DNA of 64,000 nt from Tenacibaculum adriaticum. Its GTDB lineage: Bacteria > Bacteroidota > Bacteroidia > Flavobacteriales > Flavobacteriaceae. Below, in pieces: positions 16,368 to 25,940 of this stretch. Each line of letters opens with the position of its first letter. Position 1 is the stretch's first letter. The translations under genes and the position numbers were made by a program. Below the pieces are notes generated by a model. It saw only the letters and a list, made by a program, of their open reading frames with translations, searched no databases and had not been told where the DNA came from. The DNA lies in NCBI RefSeq assembly GCF_008124875.1, contig NZ_VNIA01000001.1:366943-430942 (forward strand), read 5' to 3'.

Positions 16368-17060
16368 ATGCAACTTTTAAAAGATATATCCCGGTTGTTT
16401 TACCCAGATTTATGTTTAAATTGTGATAAAAATCTTCTATATAAAGAGTCTATTTTATGCTCTTTTTGTAGACATGATCTTCCGCAAATTAATTTAAAAA
16501 ATTATCAAAACAACGAAATAACTGATATTTTTTATGGGCGTACAGCAATAAAAAAAGGAGCCTCTTTTTTATATTTTAGAAAAAAAGGAATCACTAAACA
16601 ATTAATTCATCATTTAAAATATAAAAACAGGCAAGATGTTGGAACTTTTATAGGAAATTGGTTTGGCTATGAGCTAGATAAAAGCAATGAATTTAAAAAT
16701 ATCGATTATATAGTACCTGTTCCATTACACTCTTCAAAATTAAAAAAACGCGGATACAACCAACTCACAACTTTTGGTAATAGTTTGAGTACTACTCTTA
16801 AAACTCCCTATCTTCCAGATGTTTTACTCAGAATTTCATCTACTAAAACTCAAACTTTTAAAAAACGGTTTGAGCGTTTTTCTAGTACAACAACAAAATT
16901 TAATTTAACCAACACTTCTGTTTTTGAAAATAAGCATGTTTTGCTAATTGATGATGTGATTACTACAGGCGCTACATTAGAAGCTTGCTGTAATGAATTA
17001 TTAAAATCAAAAAATATCACAATTAGTATTATAACCATGGCCTTTACAGAAAAAACATAG
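16368..17060 (+). CDS. ComF family phosphoribosyltransferase-like protein
   Basis: 230 residues. An N-terminal zinc-ribbon-like set of cysteines (C16, C19, C31, C34) precedes a type I PRTase-like domain whose PRPP loop reads VLLIDDVITTGATLEAC (about 189-205); VPVPLHSSKLKKRGYNQ (about 122-138) is the typical ComF central motif. ComF proteins are linked to DNA uptake, but in this phylum the role is not established. A lipoprotein gene follows after 42 bases on the same strand. Confidence 0.9.
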   Translation: MQLLKDISRLFYPDLCLNCDKNLLYKESILCSFCRHDLPQINLKNYQNNEITDIFYGRTAIKKGASFLYFRKKGITKQLIHHLKYKNRQDVGTFIGNWFGYELDKSNEFKNIDYIVPVPLHSSKLKKRGYNQLTTFGNSLSTTLKTPYLPDVLLRISSTKTQTFKKRFERFSSTTTKFNLTNTSVFENKHVLLIDDVITTGATLEACCNELLKSKNITISIITMAFTEKT

Positions 17061-17102
17061 TAGTTTTTTAGTACTTTTGATATTCAATTTAAAATAGATT
17101 TC

Positions 17103-18704
17103 GTGAAGTTTTTTTATAAATTTTTAGCTTTAATAATAGTTTCAATTTTAGCTCTTGCTTGTGCACGAAAAGGACGTCCTGATGGTGGCCCAAAAGATGA
17201 GGCTGCACCTATTATGGTTACCGCAAAACCACCTTATAAAACAATTAATTTCAAGGAAAAAGATATTAAGATTTATTTTGACGAATACATTGTTTTAAAA
17301 GATTTAACAAAACAATTAGTTGTGTCTCCTCCTTTAAAAAATCCTCCAATAATTACACCACAAGGTACACCCAGCAAGTATATTAATATAAAAATTTTAG
17401 ACACACTACAACCCAATACTACTTACACATTTAACTTTGGTAATGCTGTACAAGATAATAATGAAAACAATAAATTAGAAAATTTTAAATATATCTTTTC
17501 TACAGGAAGTTACATTGATTCCTTAGAAATAAAAGGATCTGTAACCGATGCTTTAATAGGCAAACCAAATAAAAACATAAGTGTTTTGTTATATAAATTG
17601 GATTCTACTTATAAGGATTCTGCTTTCTTTAAACAAAAACCGAACTATGTTACAAATACTACAGACTCTGTAAATTTCCATTTTACAAACATTCAAAAAG
17701 GAAAGTATGTGATGATGGCTCTAGATGAAGAGGTGAGTAATTATATGTTTAACCCAAAAACAGACAAAACTGGCTTTTTAATAGATACTATTTTACTTCC
17801 CAAAGACAGTATAATTTCAACTCCTCTATCCATTTTTAAAGAAGTACAACCTTATGTTTTTAAAAGAGGGAAGGAAGCTACAAAAGGAAAAATTCAATTC
17901 GGTTTTGAAGGAAAATCAACTGATATGAAAGTAAATTTACTTTCCAATACCCCTGAAAATTTTAAATCTTTTTCTCAATTTGAAAAAAACAAAGACACTT
18001 TAAATTTTTGGTTTACTCCTATTGAAGCAGATTCACTTAATTTTACCATTACAAACAAAGAGTTTATAGATAGTATTACCGTTCGTCTACGTAAAAATAA
18101 AGTTGATTCTCTTTCCGTTTCATCCACAGTTAGTGGAACTTTGCACTTAACAGATACTTTATTTCTAACAACCAATAACCCTATTACAACTATTGATGAA
18201 ACAAAGTTTTCTCTAATTAATAATGATACCGTTGATGTTGCCTATAAGTTAAAAAAACAAGAAATAAATAAGCTTGCCATTTTGTTTGAAAAAATACCGA
18301 AAACGAGTTATAATTTAACCGTTCTCCCCAAAGCAATTACCGATGTTTATGAAACAACTAACGACTCCTTAAACTATAAATTTAACACCAAAGATTCTGA
18401 AGATTATGGAAGTATTTCGTTAAACATACAAAAAGAAACTGAAAGCCCTGTAATTATTGAATTATTGGTAAAAGATAAAGTTGTTAAAACTCTCTACTTA
18501 GAAAGTTCTAAAAAGATTGAATTCTCTTTATTAGAACCTAAAGAATATACGATAAGAGCAATTGTTGATGATAATAAAAACCGTATTTGGGATACGGGTA
18601 ATTTCTTACAAAAAATTCAACCTGAAAGAATTATATATTTCCCAGAAAAAATACCATTAAGAGCTAATTGGTCTTTTGATAAAATTACTTTTACAATTAA
18701 ATAA
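17103..18704 (+). CDS. Ig-like-domain lipoprotein
   Basis: 533 residues from a GTG start. The lipoprotein signal ends at Cys20 (ILALAC), followed by RKGRPDGGPKDEAAP, a proline/glycine-rich opening that I associate with a conserved flavobacterial lipoprotein. The next region (about 35-130) looks like an SbsA-type Ig-like domain (Big_5): KPPYKTINFKEKDIKIYFDE ... TYTFNFGNAVQDNNE. The rest is beta-rich, ending in NRIWDTGNFLQKIQPERIIYF. It probably acts at the cell surface or periplasm; function unknown. The bidirectional terminator begins at its stop codon. Confidence 0.82.
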   Translation: MKFFYKFLALIIVSILALACARKGRPDGGPKDEAAPIMVTAKPPYKTINFKEKDIKIYFDEYIVLKDLTKQLVVSPPLKNPPIITPQGTPSKYINIKILDTLQPNTTYTFNFGNAVQDNNENNKLENFKYIFSTGSYIDSLEIKGSVTDALIGKPNKNISVLLYKLDSTYKDSAFFKQKPNYVTNTTDSVNFHFTNIQKGKYVMMALDEEVSNYMFNPKTDKTGFLIDTILLPKDSIISTPLSIFKEVQPYVFKRGKEATKGKIQFGFEGKSTDMKVNLLSNTPENFKSFSQFEKNKDTLNFWFTPIEADSLNFTITNKEFIDSITVRLRKNKVDSLSVSSTVSGTLHLTDTLFLTTNNPITTIDETKFSLINNDTVDVAYKLKKQEINKLAILFEKIPKTSYNLTVLPKAITDVYETTNDSLNYKFNTKDSEDYGSISLNIQKETESPVIIELLVKDKVVKTLYLESSKKIEFSLLEPKEYTIRAIVDDNKNRIWDTGNFLQKIQPERIIYFPEKIPLRANWSFDKITFTIK

Positions 18705-18740
18705 AAAAATACGCTGTTAGCTCTAACAGCGTATTTTTTT
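18704..18740. terminator. Bidirectional terminator, copy 1 of a duplicated stem
   Basis: AAAAAATACGCTGTTAG and its complement around a two-base centre, with A- and T-runs on both sides. It separates the convergent lipoprotein and TonB-domain genes. The core CGCTGTTAG/CTAACAGCG is the same as in the terminator at 19633-19667. Confidence 0.9.
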
Positions 18741-18755
18741 ATTTAAGATGGTTGT

Positions 18756-19445
18756 TTATAACGAAAAATTAAGCTTAAACTCGTATTCTACTGGAGTTGA
18801 TTTACCATTTTTTTCTGCTGGTATAAACCTAGGAAGTTTGGTTATTAACCTCATTACCTCCTTCTTTAAAATTCTATCATCTCTTGTCCCGGAAATTTGA
18901 ATATTATCTGCTTTTCCTTTTTTATCAATTATAAATTTTGCTGAAATCTTACCAGTAATTCCTTTGTTAATAGCATCATCTGGATAATTAATATTTTTGT
19001 TAATAAACCCCATCATTTCAACATTAAAACATTTTAATTGTTCTTTTTTTATTGTTTCCTTACAAGATTTAAAAAGAGGAATTTTATCAACAGTACTAAA
19101 TTTATCAATAGTGTTTTCTTCTTCTTTTTCTATTGCTTTAATAATATTTATAGCAGAGGGTTTAAAGGGTTTAGATGCATTGGAAATATCATAACTATTA
19201 ATGTCATTAACAGTAGATATTAATTTTGCTTTTCTTTTTTTTAAAAATCTTCTTTTCGAAGCAGTAACCTTTACTGTTATTTGACGAGTTTCTCGGAAGT
19301 TTTTTTTAACTGAAGCTTTAGCAGCACATTTTTCAATGCTGTTAAGATCTAACAAATCCTTAGAAGATTCACAGTTATTTTGACCATATGACGTTACAAA
19401 TTTTCCTATAAATAGGAAAAAGAGAAACCAATGTACTTTTTTCAT
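18756..19445 (-). CDS. Exported protein with TonB C-terminal domain, copy 1
   Basis: 229 residues. The signal peptide ends around VTSYGQNNC (about 21), not a TonB-type membrane anchor, and there is no proline-rich spacer. A basic patch RRFLKKRKAKLISTVN lies near 64-80. The C-terminal TonB-like domain (about 145-229) reads INYPDDAINKGITGKISAKF ... IISGT/DNIQISGTRDDRILKKEV ... PRFIPAEKNGKSTPVEYEF. It therefore looks like a periplasmic protein using the TonB fold rather than the energy transducer itself. The neighbouring gene is a paralogue. Confidence 0.82.
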   Translation of the reverse strand: MKKVHWFLFFLFIGKFVTSYGQNNCESSKDLLDLNSIEKCAAKASVKKNFRETRQITVKVTASKRRFLKKRKAKLISTVNDINSYDISNASKPFKPSAINIIKAIEKEEENTIDKFSTVDKIPLFKSCKETIKKEQLKCFNVEMMGFINKNINYPDDAINKGITGKISAKFIIDKKGKADNIQISGTRDDRILKKEVMRLITKLPRFIPAEKNGKSTPVEYEFKLNFSL

Positions 19446-19632
19446 AATTTGGGGATTACTAACTACATTCGTATTATTGGGACGACCAATTTATATAAAT
19501 TTATCATCTTTATGTTAAAATTTTACACTTTTTATTACAAAATGGTCTTTTTTTGATCCATTTTTCTAAAAAATACTAATAATCAATAAATTATGATTAA
19601 ACCGTTATATCAATAAACTATTTATGATTGAC

Positions 19633-19667
19633 AAAAAATCCGCTGTTAGTGCTAACAGCGGGTTTTT
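19633..19667 (-). terminator. Terminator, copy 2 of the duplicated stem
   Basis: AAAAAATCCGCTGTTAG pairs with CTAACAGCGGGTTTTT; read on the minus strand it follows the second TonB-domain gene by 15 bases. The core stem is shared with 18704-18740. Confidence 0.88.
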
Positions 19668-19681
19668 GTGTTTATTGAATT

Positions 19682-20350
19682 TTATAATGAAAAGTTAAGT
19701 TTAAAGTCGTACTCAACAGGAATTACTTTCCCTTTTTTTTCTGCAGGTATAAATTTAGGAAGTTTAGTTATTAACTTCATTACCTCTTTTTTTAAACTTC
19801 TGCTTCCTCTAGGTCCCGAAATTTGGATATTATTTACCTTACCTCGTTCATCAATTATGAATTTTATTGAAATTTTTCCGTTAATTTTATTGTGAATAGC
19901 ATCTTTGGGATAATTTATATTTTTATTTATAAACTCTTTCATTTCATGATTAAAACATGCCTGTTGATTTTCTTTATTAATTCTCTTACATTCTTTAAAA
20001 AGTGGGATTTTATCTACTGTATTAAATTTTTCTATGGTGAACTCCTCTTCAATATTCTTAGAAAGCGTTTTGCTTATATTAACTGTTTTATGAGGATTTT
20101 CAGTTTTAGAAATTTTATGGTTATTAACTGTAGAAATTCGTTTTATTTTCCTTTTTTTTAAAAACCTTCTTTGAGATTGAGAAGCTCTTAAAGTAATTAA
20201 ACGTGTTTTTTCTGCTTCTTCCTCTTCATTTAAATATTCAGCAACACTATTTATAGAGTCTTCTGACTCATTAGATGTCGCCTTTTTATTTTGTGCTGTT
20301 AAAATACTTCCAAAAAACAGACAACCGATTAACCAATATGCTTTTTTCAT
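19682..20350 (-). CDS. Exported protein with TonB C-terminal domain, copy 2
   Basis: 222 residues, paralogue of the protein at 18756: signal peptide to about TAQNKK (residue 20), acidic linker LNEEEEAEKTR, the same basic patch RRFLKKRKIKRISTVN, and a C-terminal TonB-like domain (INYPKDAIHNKINGKISIKF ... FIPAEKKGKVIPVEYDF). The last half is much more similar between the copies than the linker. The same gene-plus-terminator unit appears twice head to tail, so the duplication included the terminator. Confidence 0.82.
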   Translation of the reverse strand: MKKAYWLIGCLFFGSILTAQNKKATSNESEDSINSVAEYLNEEEEAEKTRLITLRASQSQRRFLKKRKIKRISTVNNHKISKTENPHKTVNISKTLSKNIEEEFTIEKFNTVDKIPLFKECKRINKENQQACFNHEMKEFINKNINYPKDAIHNKINGKISIKFIIDERGKVNNIQISGPRGSRSLKKEVMKLITKLPKFIPAEKKGKVIPVEYDFKLNFSL

Positions 20351-20490
20351 AGCTTGGGTATATTTATAATTATAAAAACGTAATATTGAGGGATATCCAA
20401 ATTAGTAAAATTATTTTATATTTTGTTAACTTTTTGTCAATAATTTATTTTTGATGTTAAAAAATGTAGATATTTCAACCTTAACTTAAC

Positions 20491-20526
20491 AAAAAAACCT
20501 CGTACAAATTATTGTACAAGGTTTTT
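20491..20526 (-). terminator. glnS terminator
   Basis: AAAAACCTCGTACAA pairs with TTGTACAAGGTTTTT (one bulge) around a four-base loop, 23 bases past the glnS stop. Confidence 0.85.
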
Positions 20527-20548
20527 ATAAAATTTTAAAAATAACTAC

Positions 20549-22240
20549 TTATTTATTGCCTTTCGTCCAGCTGTCTCGCAATCCTACTGTTTTATTAAAC
20601 ACTAATTTATTTGATGATGAATCATCATCAACATTAAAGTATCCTATACGTTGAAATTGAAAACAATCTCCAACTTTAGCTAATTGCAAGCTTGGTTCAA
20701 CAAATGCATTAATTACCTCTAAAGAATTTGGATTTAAAAACTCCATAAAGTCTTTGTCTTTGTCAGCATCTGGTGCTTCATCTAAAAACAAGCGGTCATA
20801 TACTCGAACCTCGGCAGGAATTGCATGCTTCTTAGAAACCCAGTGTAATGTTCCTTTTACCTTACGCTTACTTTCTTCTGTTCCGCTTCCTGATCTACTT
20901 AACGGATCATAAGTACAATGAATTTCCGTAATATTCCCATCTTTATCTTTTATACAACTCTCTCCTTTAATAATATAAGCATTCTTTAAACGAACTTCTT
21001 TACCTAAAGTTAAACGGAAGAATTTCTTGTTTGCTTCTTCTTTAAAATCTTCTCTTTCTATATATAATTCTCTTGAAAATGGTACATCTCTCGTTCCTGA
21101 ATCTTCATCCTCAGGATTATTTTCAGCAGTTAAAATTTCTTCTTTTTCTTCAGGGTAATTTGTGATAATCAATTTTACTGGATCTAAAACGGCCATAACA
21201 CGATCTGCTTTTTTGTTTAAATCTTCACGAATTTTAAACTCTAATAAAGCAACATCTATTACATTTTCACGCTTAGAAACCCCAACCGTCTCTATAAAAT
21301 TACGAATAGATGCCGGTGTATAACCTCTACGGCGCAAACCAGAAATAGTTGGCATACGTGGGTCATCCCACCCAGATACAATTCCTTCTTCCACTAATTT
21401 GAGTAACTTACGTTTACTCATAATTGTGTAACTTAAATTCAACCGAGAAAATTCTCTTTGTTTTGGGGTTGATGAATATTCTGACTTACTATATTCATAC
21501 ACATTATCTCGAAACCAATCATATAAATCACGATGTGGTTTAAATTCTAACGAACATAACGAGTGTGAAATTTGTTCTATATAATCACTCTCTCCATGTG
21601 TCCAATCATACATTGGGTAAATACACCAATCATCTCCCGTTCTATGGTGAGATTTGTATAAAATTCTATACATAATTGGATCACGCAATAACATGTTTGG
21701 TGACTTCATATCAATTTTAGCACGCAAAATATGTTCTCCTTCAGCAAACTCACCTTTTTTCATTCTTTCAAATAAATCTAAGTTTTCTTCAACGGAACGA
21801 TTTCTAAACGGACTGTTAGTTCCTGGTTGTGTTGGGGTTCCTTTTTGTTCTGCCATTGCTTCAGACGTTTGGCTATCCACATACGCTTTACCGTCTTTAA
21901 TCATTTGAACAGCCCAATCGTATAACTGCTGAAAATAATCAGAAGAATAACATTCATTTGCCCACTGGTAACCTAACCATGTAATATCTCGCTTAATTGC
22001 ATCTACATATTCCTGTTCTTCTTTTATAGGATTAGTATCATCGAAACGCAAGTTTACAGGTGCATTGTATTTTTCACCCAAGCCAAAACTAATGCCGATA
22101 GCTTTAGTGTGCCCAATGTGTAAATACCCGTTTGGTTCTGGAGGAAAACGAAATCGCAAATTTTCTTTTGGCATTCCGTTAGCCAAATCTTCTTCAATAA
22201 TTTGTTCTATAAAATTAAGGGACTTTTTTTCTTCTGACAT
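20549..22240 (-). CDS. glnS: Glutaminyl-tRNA synthetase
   Basis: 563 residues, full length. It charges tRNA-Gln directly. Class I signatures: HIGH as PPEPNGYLHIGHTKA (about 31-45) and KMSKS as IMSKRKLL (about 273-280); LRFDDTNP follows the HIGH region as expected. The C-terminal two beta-barrels bind the anticodon. It stands alone with its own terminator and a -7 element upstream. Confidence 0.97.
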   Translation of the reverse strand: MSEEKKSLNFIEQIIEEDLANGMPKENLRFRFPPEPNGYLHIGHTKAIGISFGLGEKYNAPVNLRFDDTNPIKEEQEYVDAIKRDITWLGYQWANECYSSDYFQQLYDWAVQMIKDGKAYVDSQTSEAMAEQKGTPTQPGTNSPFRNRSVEENLDLFERMKKGEFAEGEHILRAKIDMKSPNMLLRDPIMYRILYKSHHRTGDDWCIYPMYDWTHGESDYIEQISHSLCSLEFKPHRDLYDWFRDNVYEYSKSEYSSTPKQREFSRLNLSYTIMSKRKLLKLVEEGIVSGWDDPRMPTISGLRRRGYTPASIRNFIETVGVSKRENVIDVALLEFKIREDLNKKADRVMAVLDPVKLIITNYPEEKEEILTAENNPEDEDSGTRDVPFSRELYIEREDFKEEANKKFFRLTLGKEVRLKNAYIIKGESCIKDKDGNITEIHCTYDPLSRSGSGTEESKRKVKGTLHWVSKKHAIPAEVRVYDRLFLDEAPDADKDKDFMEFLNPNSLEVINAFVEPSLQLAKVGDCFQFQRIGYFNVDDDSSSNKLVFNKTVGLRDSWTKGNK

Positions 22241-22260
22241 ATTACACGTTTAATCTTAGA

Positions 22261-22268
22261 CAAAAGTA
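22261..22268 (-). promoter_or_regulatory. glnS promoter -7 element
   Basis: TACTTTTG on the minus strand, 20 bases before the glnS ATG; fits TAnnTTTG. The -33 box is not clear. Confidence 0.45.
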
Positions 22269-22281
22269 ATTATTTCAAAAG

Positions 22282-22318
22282 AAAAAAAGCAGTGAAAACT
22301 TATGTGTTTTTACTGCTT
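22282..22318 (-). terminator. Terminator of the M1 peptidase gene
   Basis: AAGCAGTGAAAA (22288-22299) pairs with TTTTTACTGCTT (22307-22318) with one wobble pair; a T-run follows on the minus strand. Confidence 0.78.
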
Positions 22319-22341
22319 CTTAGTTGTTTATTTATAAATTT

Positions 22342-24204
22342 TTATTTCTCTGAATACGAATTGTTATTCAAATCAATATCTGCCATTAAACCGCTTTTAT
22401 CAATTTGAACAGATTGTACTGCTTTTGAAGTCGTAAAAGTATAGGTTGGATATGCCCATCCCCAATCTTTTAATATTCTTGCTTTTGTTGGTTTATTTCC
22501 ACGCATAATTTCTAACGGAATGTTAAATGCTTCTGTTGTTCCGTCTTTATAGGTAACCTCAACATCAATAGGCATCGGCATTTTACCAATTCTTTCTAAG
22601 GTTATTTGGTTATTATTTACTTCTTTTACTCCATAATCGATTGTATGAGTCGTTTGCGCCCACTCATTTAAATACCAATCTAAATGAATGCCAGAAACTT
22701 TTTCAGCAGTTCTTTTTATATCATTTGGTGTTGGATGTTTAAAGGCAAAATCATTAAAATATTTTTTTAACGTTTTAGCTACATTTTCTTCACCAATTAC
22801 ATATTCTAACTGACTTAAAAAGATATTTCCTTTTGAGTAACTCGCAATACCATAAGCGGTATTAATATCATAACGATCTGCATGTGTAGTAAGAGGTTCT
22901 TCAATTCCTTTTTTTACCACATATTCATATCCTTTGTAAGAACCTACATGCGGATTCACCTTATTCTCTCCTAAAATTTCATTCTCTGCTTTGTTAGAAA
23001 TATACGTCGTAAAACCTTCGTCCATCCACGGGTGTTTACTCTCATTTGTTGCTAATAAAAACTGAAACCATGTGTGTGCCATTTCATGTGCTGTTACACC
23101 AAATAAGCTACCCCAAGATCTTTGTCCTGTAATTAAAGTACATTGTGCATACTCCATTCCACCATCTCCTCCTTGAATAACTGAATATTGCTTGTATGGA
23201 TATTGACCAACATGCTCATTATAATAATTCATTAAATCAGCTGTTTTAGGTTGTAATTTTTTCCAACCTTCTAAAAACTCTGACTTCATGTTTTTCTTAT
23301 ATAAAAAATGTAAATCAATACCATTATCCATTTTATAAACATCATGATTATACTCAGGGTCAGCTGCCCATGTAAAGTCATGAATATTTTCTTCTTTAAA
23401 TTTCCATGTTATTTTATCTCCTGAAGGAAGTTTTAAATCTTTATTTTTATCTTCATAACCATATCCTACTTCTTGTGGGTTTTGTAATTTTCCTGTTCCA
23501 CCAACTACATATTTTTTATCAATATGAAGTGTTACATCATAATTACCCCAAACTCCGTGAAACTCACGAGCAATATAAGGTGGTGTATGCCAACCTTCAA
23601 AATCGTATTCTGCCATTTTAGGATACCACTGCGTCATAGATAAAGCTACTCCTTCACTATTATTTCTACCTGTTCTACGGATTTGAACGGGAACTTGTGC
23701 ATCGTAATCCATTTCAAACGTTACACTTTCTCCTGATTGAATAGGTTTGTTTAAGGTAACCTCTAGAATGGTTCCAACCGTTTCATGTTTAACCTCAGTT
23801 CCGTTTTGTTTTAAAGAGTTTACTTTGATATATCCTATTTCCGACGGACTTAATTTTTCTATTCTACTCTTAAACTTAGGCGCTTCCCTTGTTCCTATAT
23901 TTTTCACCATTCTTCCATCTGGATCTTGAATAGTATGTAACCGTGCATCCATCTGAGAATTTGGTTGAAACGCATTAAAATAAAGATGATAAAAAACCTT
24001 GTCTAATACATCTGGTGAGTTATTGGTATAAACTAAAGTTTGTTTTCCTTTATACTGATAGTCGTTCACGTTCATATCAATATCCATCGTATAATCCACG
24101 TGTTGTTGCCAATAATTATCTTTTTTTACTGATGTAGTTTTTTGAGCTGTTGTTGCGCAAGAAACCATCAATAGTAAAGAAATTGAATAAATAAGTTTTT
24201 TCAT
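22342..24204 (-). CDS. M1-family metallopeptidase lipoprotein
   Basis: 620 residues. Lipoprotein signal with Cys16 (LLLMVSC). The M1 core has the exopeptidase-type strand GGDGGMEYAQCT, then the zinc site HEMAHTW followed by the third ligand in WMDEGFTTY. The protein is shorter than aminopeptidase N and lacks the large C-terminal helical domain, like the M1 peptidases common in flavobacteria. It probably trims peptides in the periplasm or at the surface. Single-gene unit with a terminator. Confidence 0.93.
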   Translation of the reverse strand: MKKLIYSISLLLMVSCATTAQKTTSVKKDNYWQQHVDYTMDIDMNVNDYQYKGKQTLVYTNNSPDVLDKVFYHLYFNAFQPNSQMDARLHTIQDPDGRMVKNIGTREAPKFKSRIEKLSPSEIGYIKVNSLKQNGTEVKHETVGTILEVTLNKPIQSGESVTFEMDYDAQVPVQIRRTGRNNSEGVALSMTQWYPKMAEYDFEGWHTPPYIAREFHGVWGNYDVTLHIDKKYVVGGTGKLQNPQEVGYGYEDKNKDLKLPSGDKITWKFKEENIHDFTWAADPEYNHDVYKMDNGIDLHFLYKKNMKSEFLEGWKKLQPKTADLMNYYNEHVGQYPYKQYSVIQGGDGGMEYAQCTLITGQRSWGSLFGVTAHEMAHTWFQFLLATNESKHPWMDEGFTTYISNKAENEILGENKVNPHVGSYKGYEYVVKKGIEEPLTTHADRYDINTAYGIASYSKGNIFLSQLEYVIGEENVAKTLKKYFNDFAFKHPTPNDIKRTAEKVSGIHLDWYLNEWAQTTHTIDYGVKEVNNNQITLERIGKMPMPIDVEVTYKDGTTEAFNIPLEIMRGNKPTKARILKDWGWAYPTYTFTTSKAVQSVQIDKSGLMADIDLNNNSYSEK

Positions 24205-24233
24205 TTTTAATTGATTTTCAATTGTAATTAATC

Positions 24234-24264
24234 AAAAAAGAGCATCAGTAAATAATGCTCTTTT
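24234..24264 (-). terminator. Terminator of the S8 peptidase operon
   Basis: AAAAGAGCAT (24236-24245) pairs with ATGCTCTTTT (24255-24264), 23 bases past the S8 gene stop, with T-run on the minus strand. Confidence 0.8.
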
Positions 24265-24286
24265 ATGTTTTTATAGAATCATAAAA

Positions 24287-25930
24287 CTATCGTCCGTTTA
24301 CCATTCTGTCTGCCATACGTAAAGCATTATATGCATTTACTACACGACCCGACACTGATAAATCTGAAAAAGGAACTAATTCTCCTTCTGGGTTTTCTCT
24401 GCTTTGTGATCCTGGTTTAGTAACCATTAAATCGATTTTAGTACCCGAATTCATTAAAATATGCTTCACCTGACTCGCACTTAATTGTGGATAGTAAGAA
24501 CGAATTAATGCTGCTACCCCTGCTGTAGATGGTGAGGCCATAGAAGTTCCACTAAATTTTTTATATTCCCCATCTGGAGTTGTAGAATAAATTTGTACTC
24601 CTGGAGCAAAAACATCTACATTCTTTTTACCATAATTTGAAAAACTTGCAGGTAAATCTTTGTTATAGTTTGCACTCATAGCTCCAACTGTTAAAAAATT
24701 ATCAGAAACCTCAGTTATTAAATCTGGCGCATCGTTAGGGAATGTTTTTTCAACATCAATATTTTTACCATCGTTTCCTGCTGCATTTACAATTAACACA
24801 TCTTTAGATGCTGCGTATTTAATCGCATCATAAACCCACTCTTTATTTGGAGAAAATGCTTTACCGAAACTTGTATTAATTACTTTGGCACCGTTATCAA
24901 CAGCATAGCGCAAGCCTAAAGCAACATCTTTATCATACTCATCTCCATCTGATACTGAACGAACTGCCATAATTTTTACATTATTCGCAACACCATTCAT
25001 TCCTTTACCATTGTTACGAGTCGCTCCGATAATTCCAGAAACGTGAGAGCCATGTGCTTCTCCTTTTTCAGAATGTCCTGTATTATTATCTCCAGAACCT
25101 GGTTTATCGTTAATATCGTAAGCATTATCACCCACAACGGTACGATAATCTGTTTTTAAGTTATCTCCGTTAATTGTTTTGTCTGCTTTTTCAACTAAAC
25201 TTGTAAGTTCTTTTTTAGCATCAGCTAAAGAAGGTAATCCGAAACCAAACATTGCTTTTGCTGTATTTACCGCTTTTGTTAGGTTTTCATCAGTCGTATT
25301 AACGGCTAATACTTCTTCTTGAGTATACTCTGGCTTACCAAAATATTTTGTTAAAGCTTCATCTGCTTTTGTAACACTAGCTAAATACTGCCCATAACGC
25401 TCTTTGTTTATCTTTGCTTCAGATACTTTTTCTTCTTGGTAAGCTTTTACTTCTGCTAATGTTTCTGAATCGGCAATAGAAGGCTTCATTAAAATACGTT
25501 CATATTCTAAATGTTCTGTATACGATTTGCCTAAAAAGTTCCATCCATTAATATCGTCTACATATCCGTTTTTATCATCATCTATTCCGTTACCTGCTTT
25601 TTCATCCGTATTAACCCAAGCAACATCTTTTAAATCTTCGTGTTTTAAATCTGTACCAGAATCAACCACACCAACTACAACTTGAACACTTTTTTTTCCT
25701 TTTAAGAAATCATACGCTTTATTCACGCTCATTCCAGGAATCGTATCAGTCGCTAAATCTAAGTGTTGCCAATTTTCTTTTTCATTATCTGTTAATGCTG
25801 CTTTTTTAGCTGAAATATTAACAATTGTATTAGATCCTGCTGGAACTGCAATTTTATTATATGCTGTTTTACAACTTGCTAACGTAGTTATTGCAACCGC
25901 TGAATAAAATACGGGTTTTAAAATCTTCAT
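24287..25930 (-). CDS. S8 (subtilisin-like) serine peptidase lipoprotein
   Basis: 547 residues from the ATG at 25930, chosen because it puts the lipoprotein signal (Cys20, TTLASC) at the N-terminus and leaves ten bases to the gene upstream. The catalytic triad is visible: Asp90 in VVDSGTDLKHEDL, His293 in HGSHVSGI, Ser463 in GTSMASPSTAGVAAL. About 200 residues separate Asp and His, compared with about 30 in subtilisin; the insert is helical and rich in Glu/Lys/Ala. No T9SS domain. It is likely anchored to the outer or inner membrane facing the periplasm or surface. Confidence 0.92.
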   Translation of the reverse strand: MKILKPVFYSAVAITTLASCKTAYNKIAVPAGSNTIVNISAKKAALTDNEKENWQHLDLATDTIPGMSVNKAYDFLKGKKSVQVVVGVVDSGTDLKHEDLKDVAWVNTDEKAGNGIDDDKNGYVDDINGWNFLGKSYTEHLEYERILMKPSIADSETLAEVKAYQEEKVSEAKINKERYGQYLASVTKADEALTKYFGKPEYTQEEVLAVNTTDENLTKAVNTAKAMFGFGLPSLADAKKELTSLVEKADKTINGDNLKTDYRTVVGDNAYDINDKPGSGDNNTGHSEKGEAHGSHVSGIIGATRNNGKGMNGVANNVKIMAVRSVSDGDEYDKDVALGLRYAVDNGAKVINTSFGKAFSPNKEWVYDAIKYAASKDVLIVNAAGNDGKNIDVEKTFPNDAPDLITEVSDNFLTVGAMSANYNKDLPASFSNYGKKNVDVFAPGVQIYSTTPDGEYKKFSGTSMASPSTAGVAALIRSYYPQLSASQVKHILMNSGTKIDLMVTKPGSQSRENPEGELVPFSDLSVSGRVVNAYNALRMADRMVNGR

Positions 25931-25940
25931 AATCTCTATC

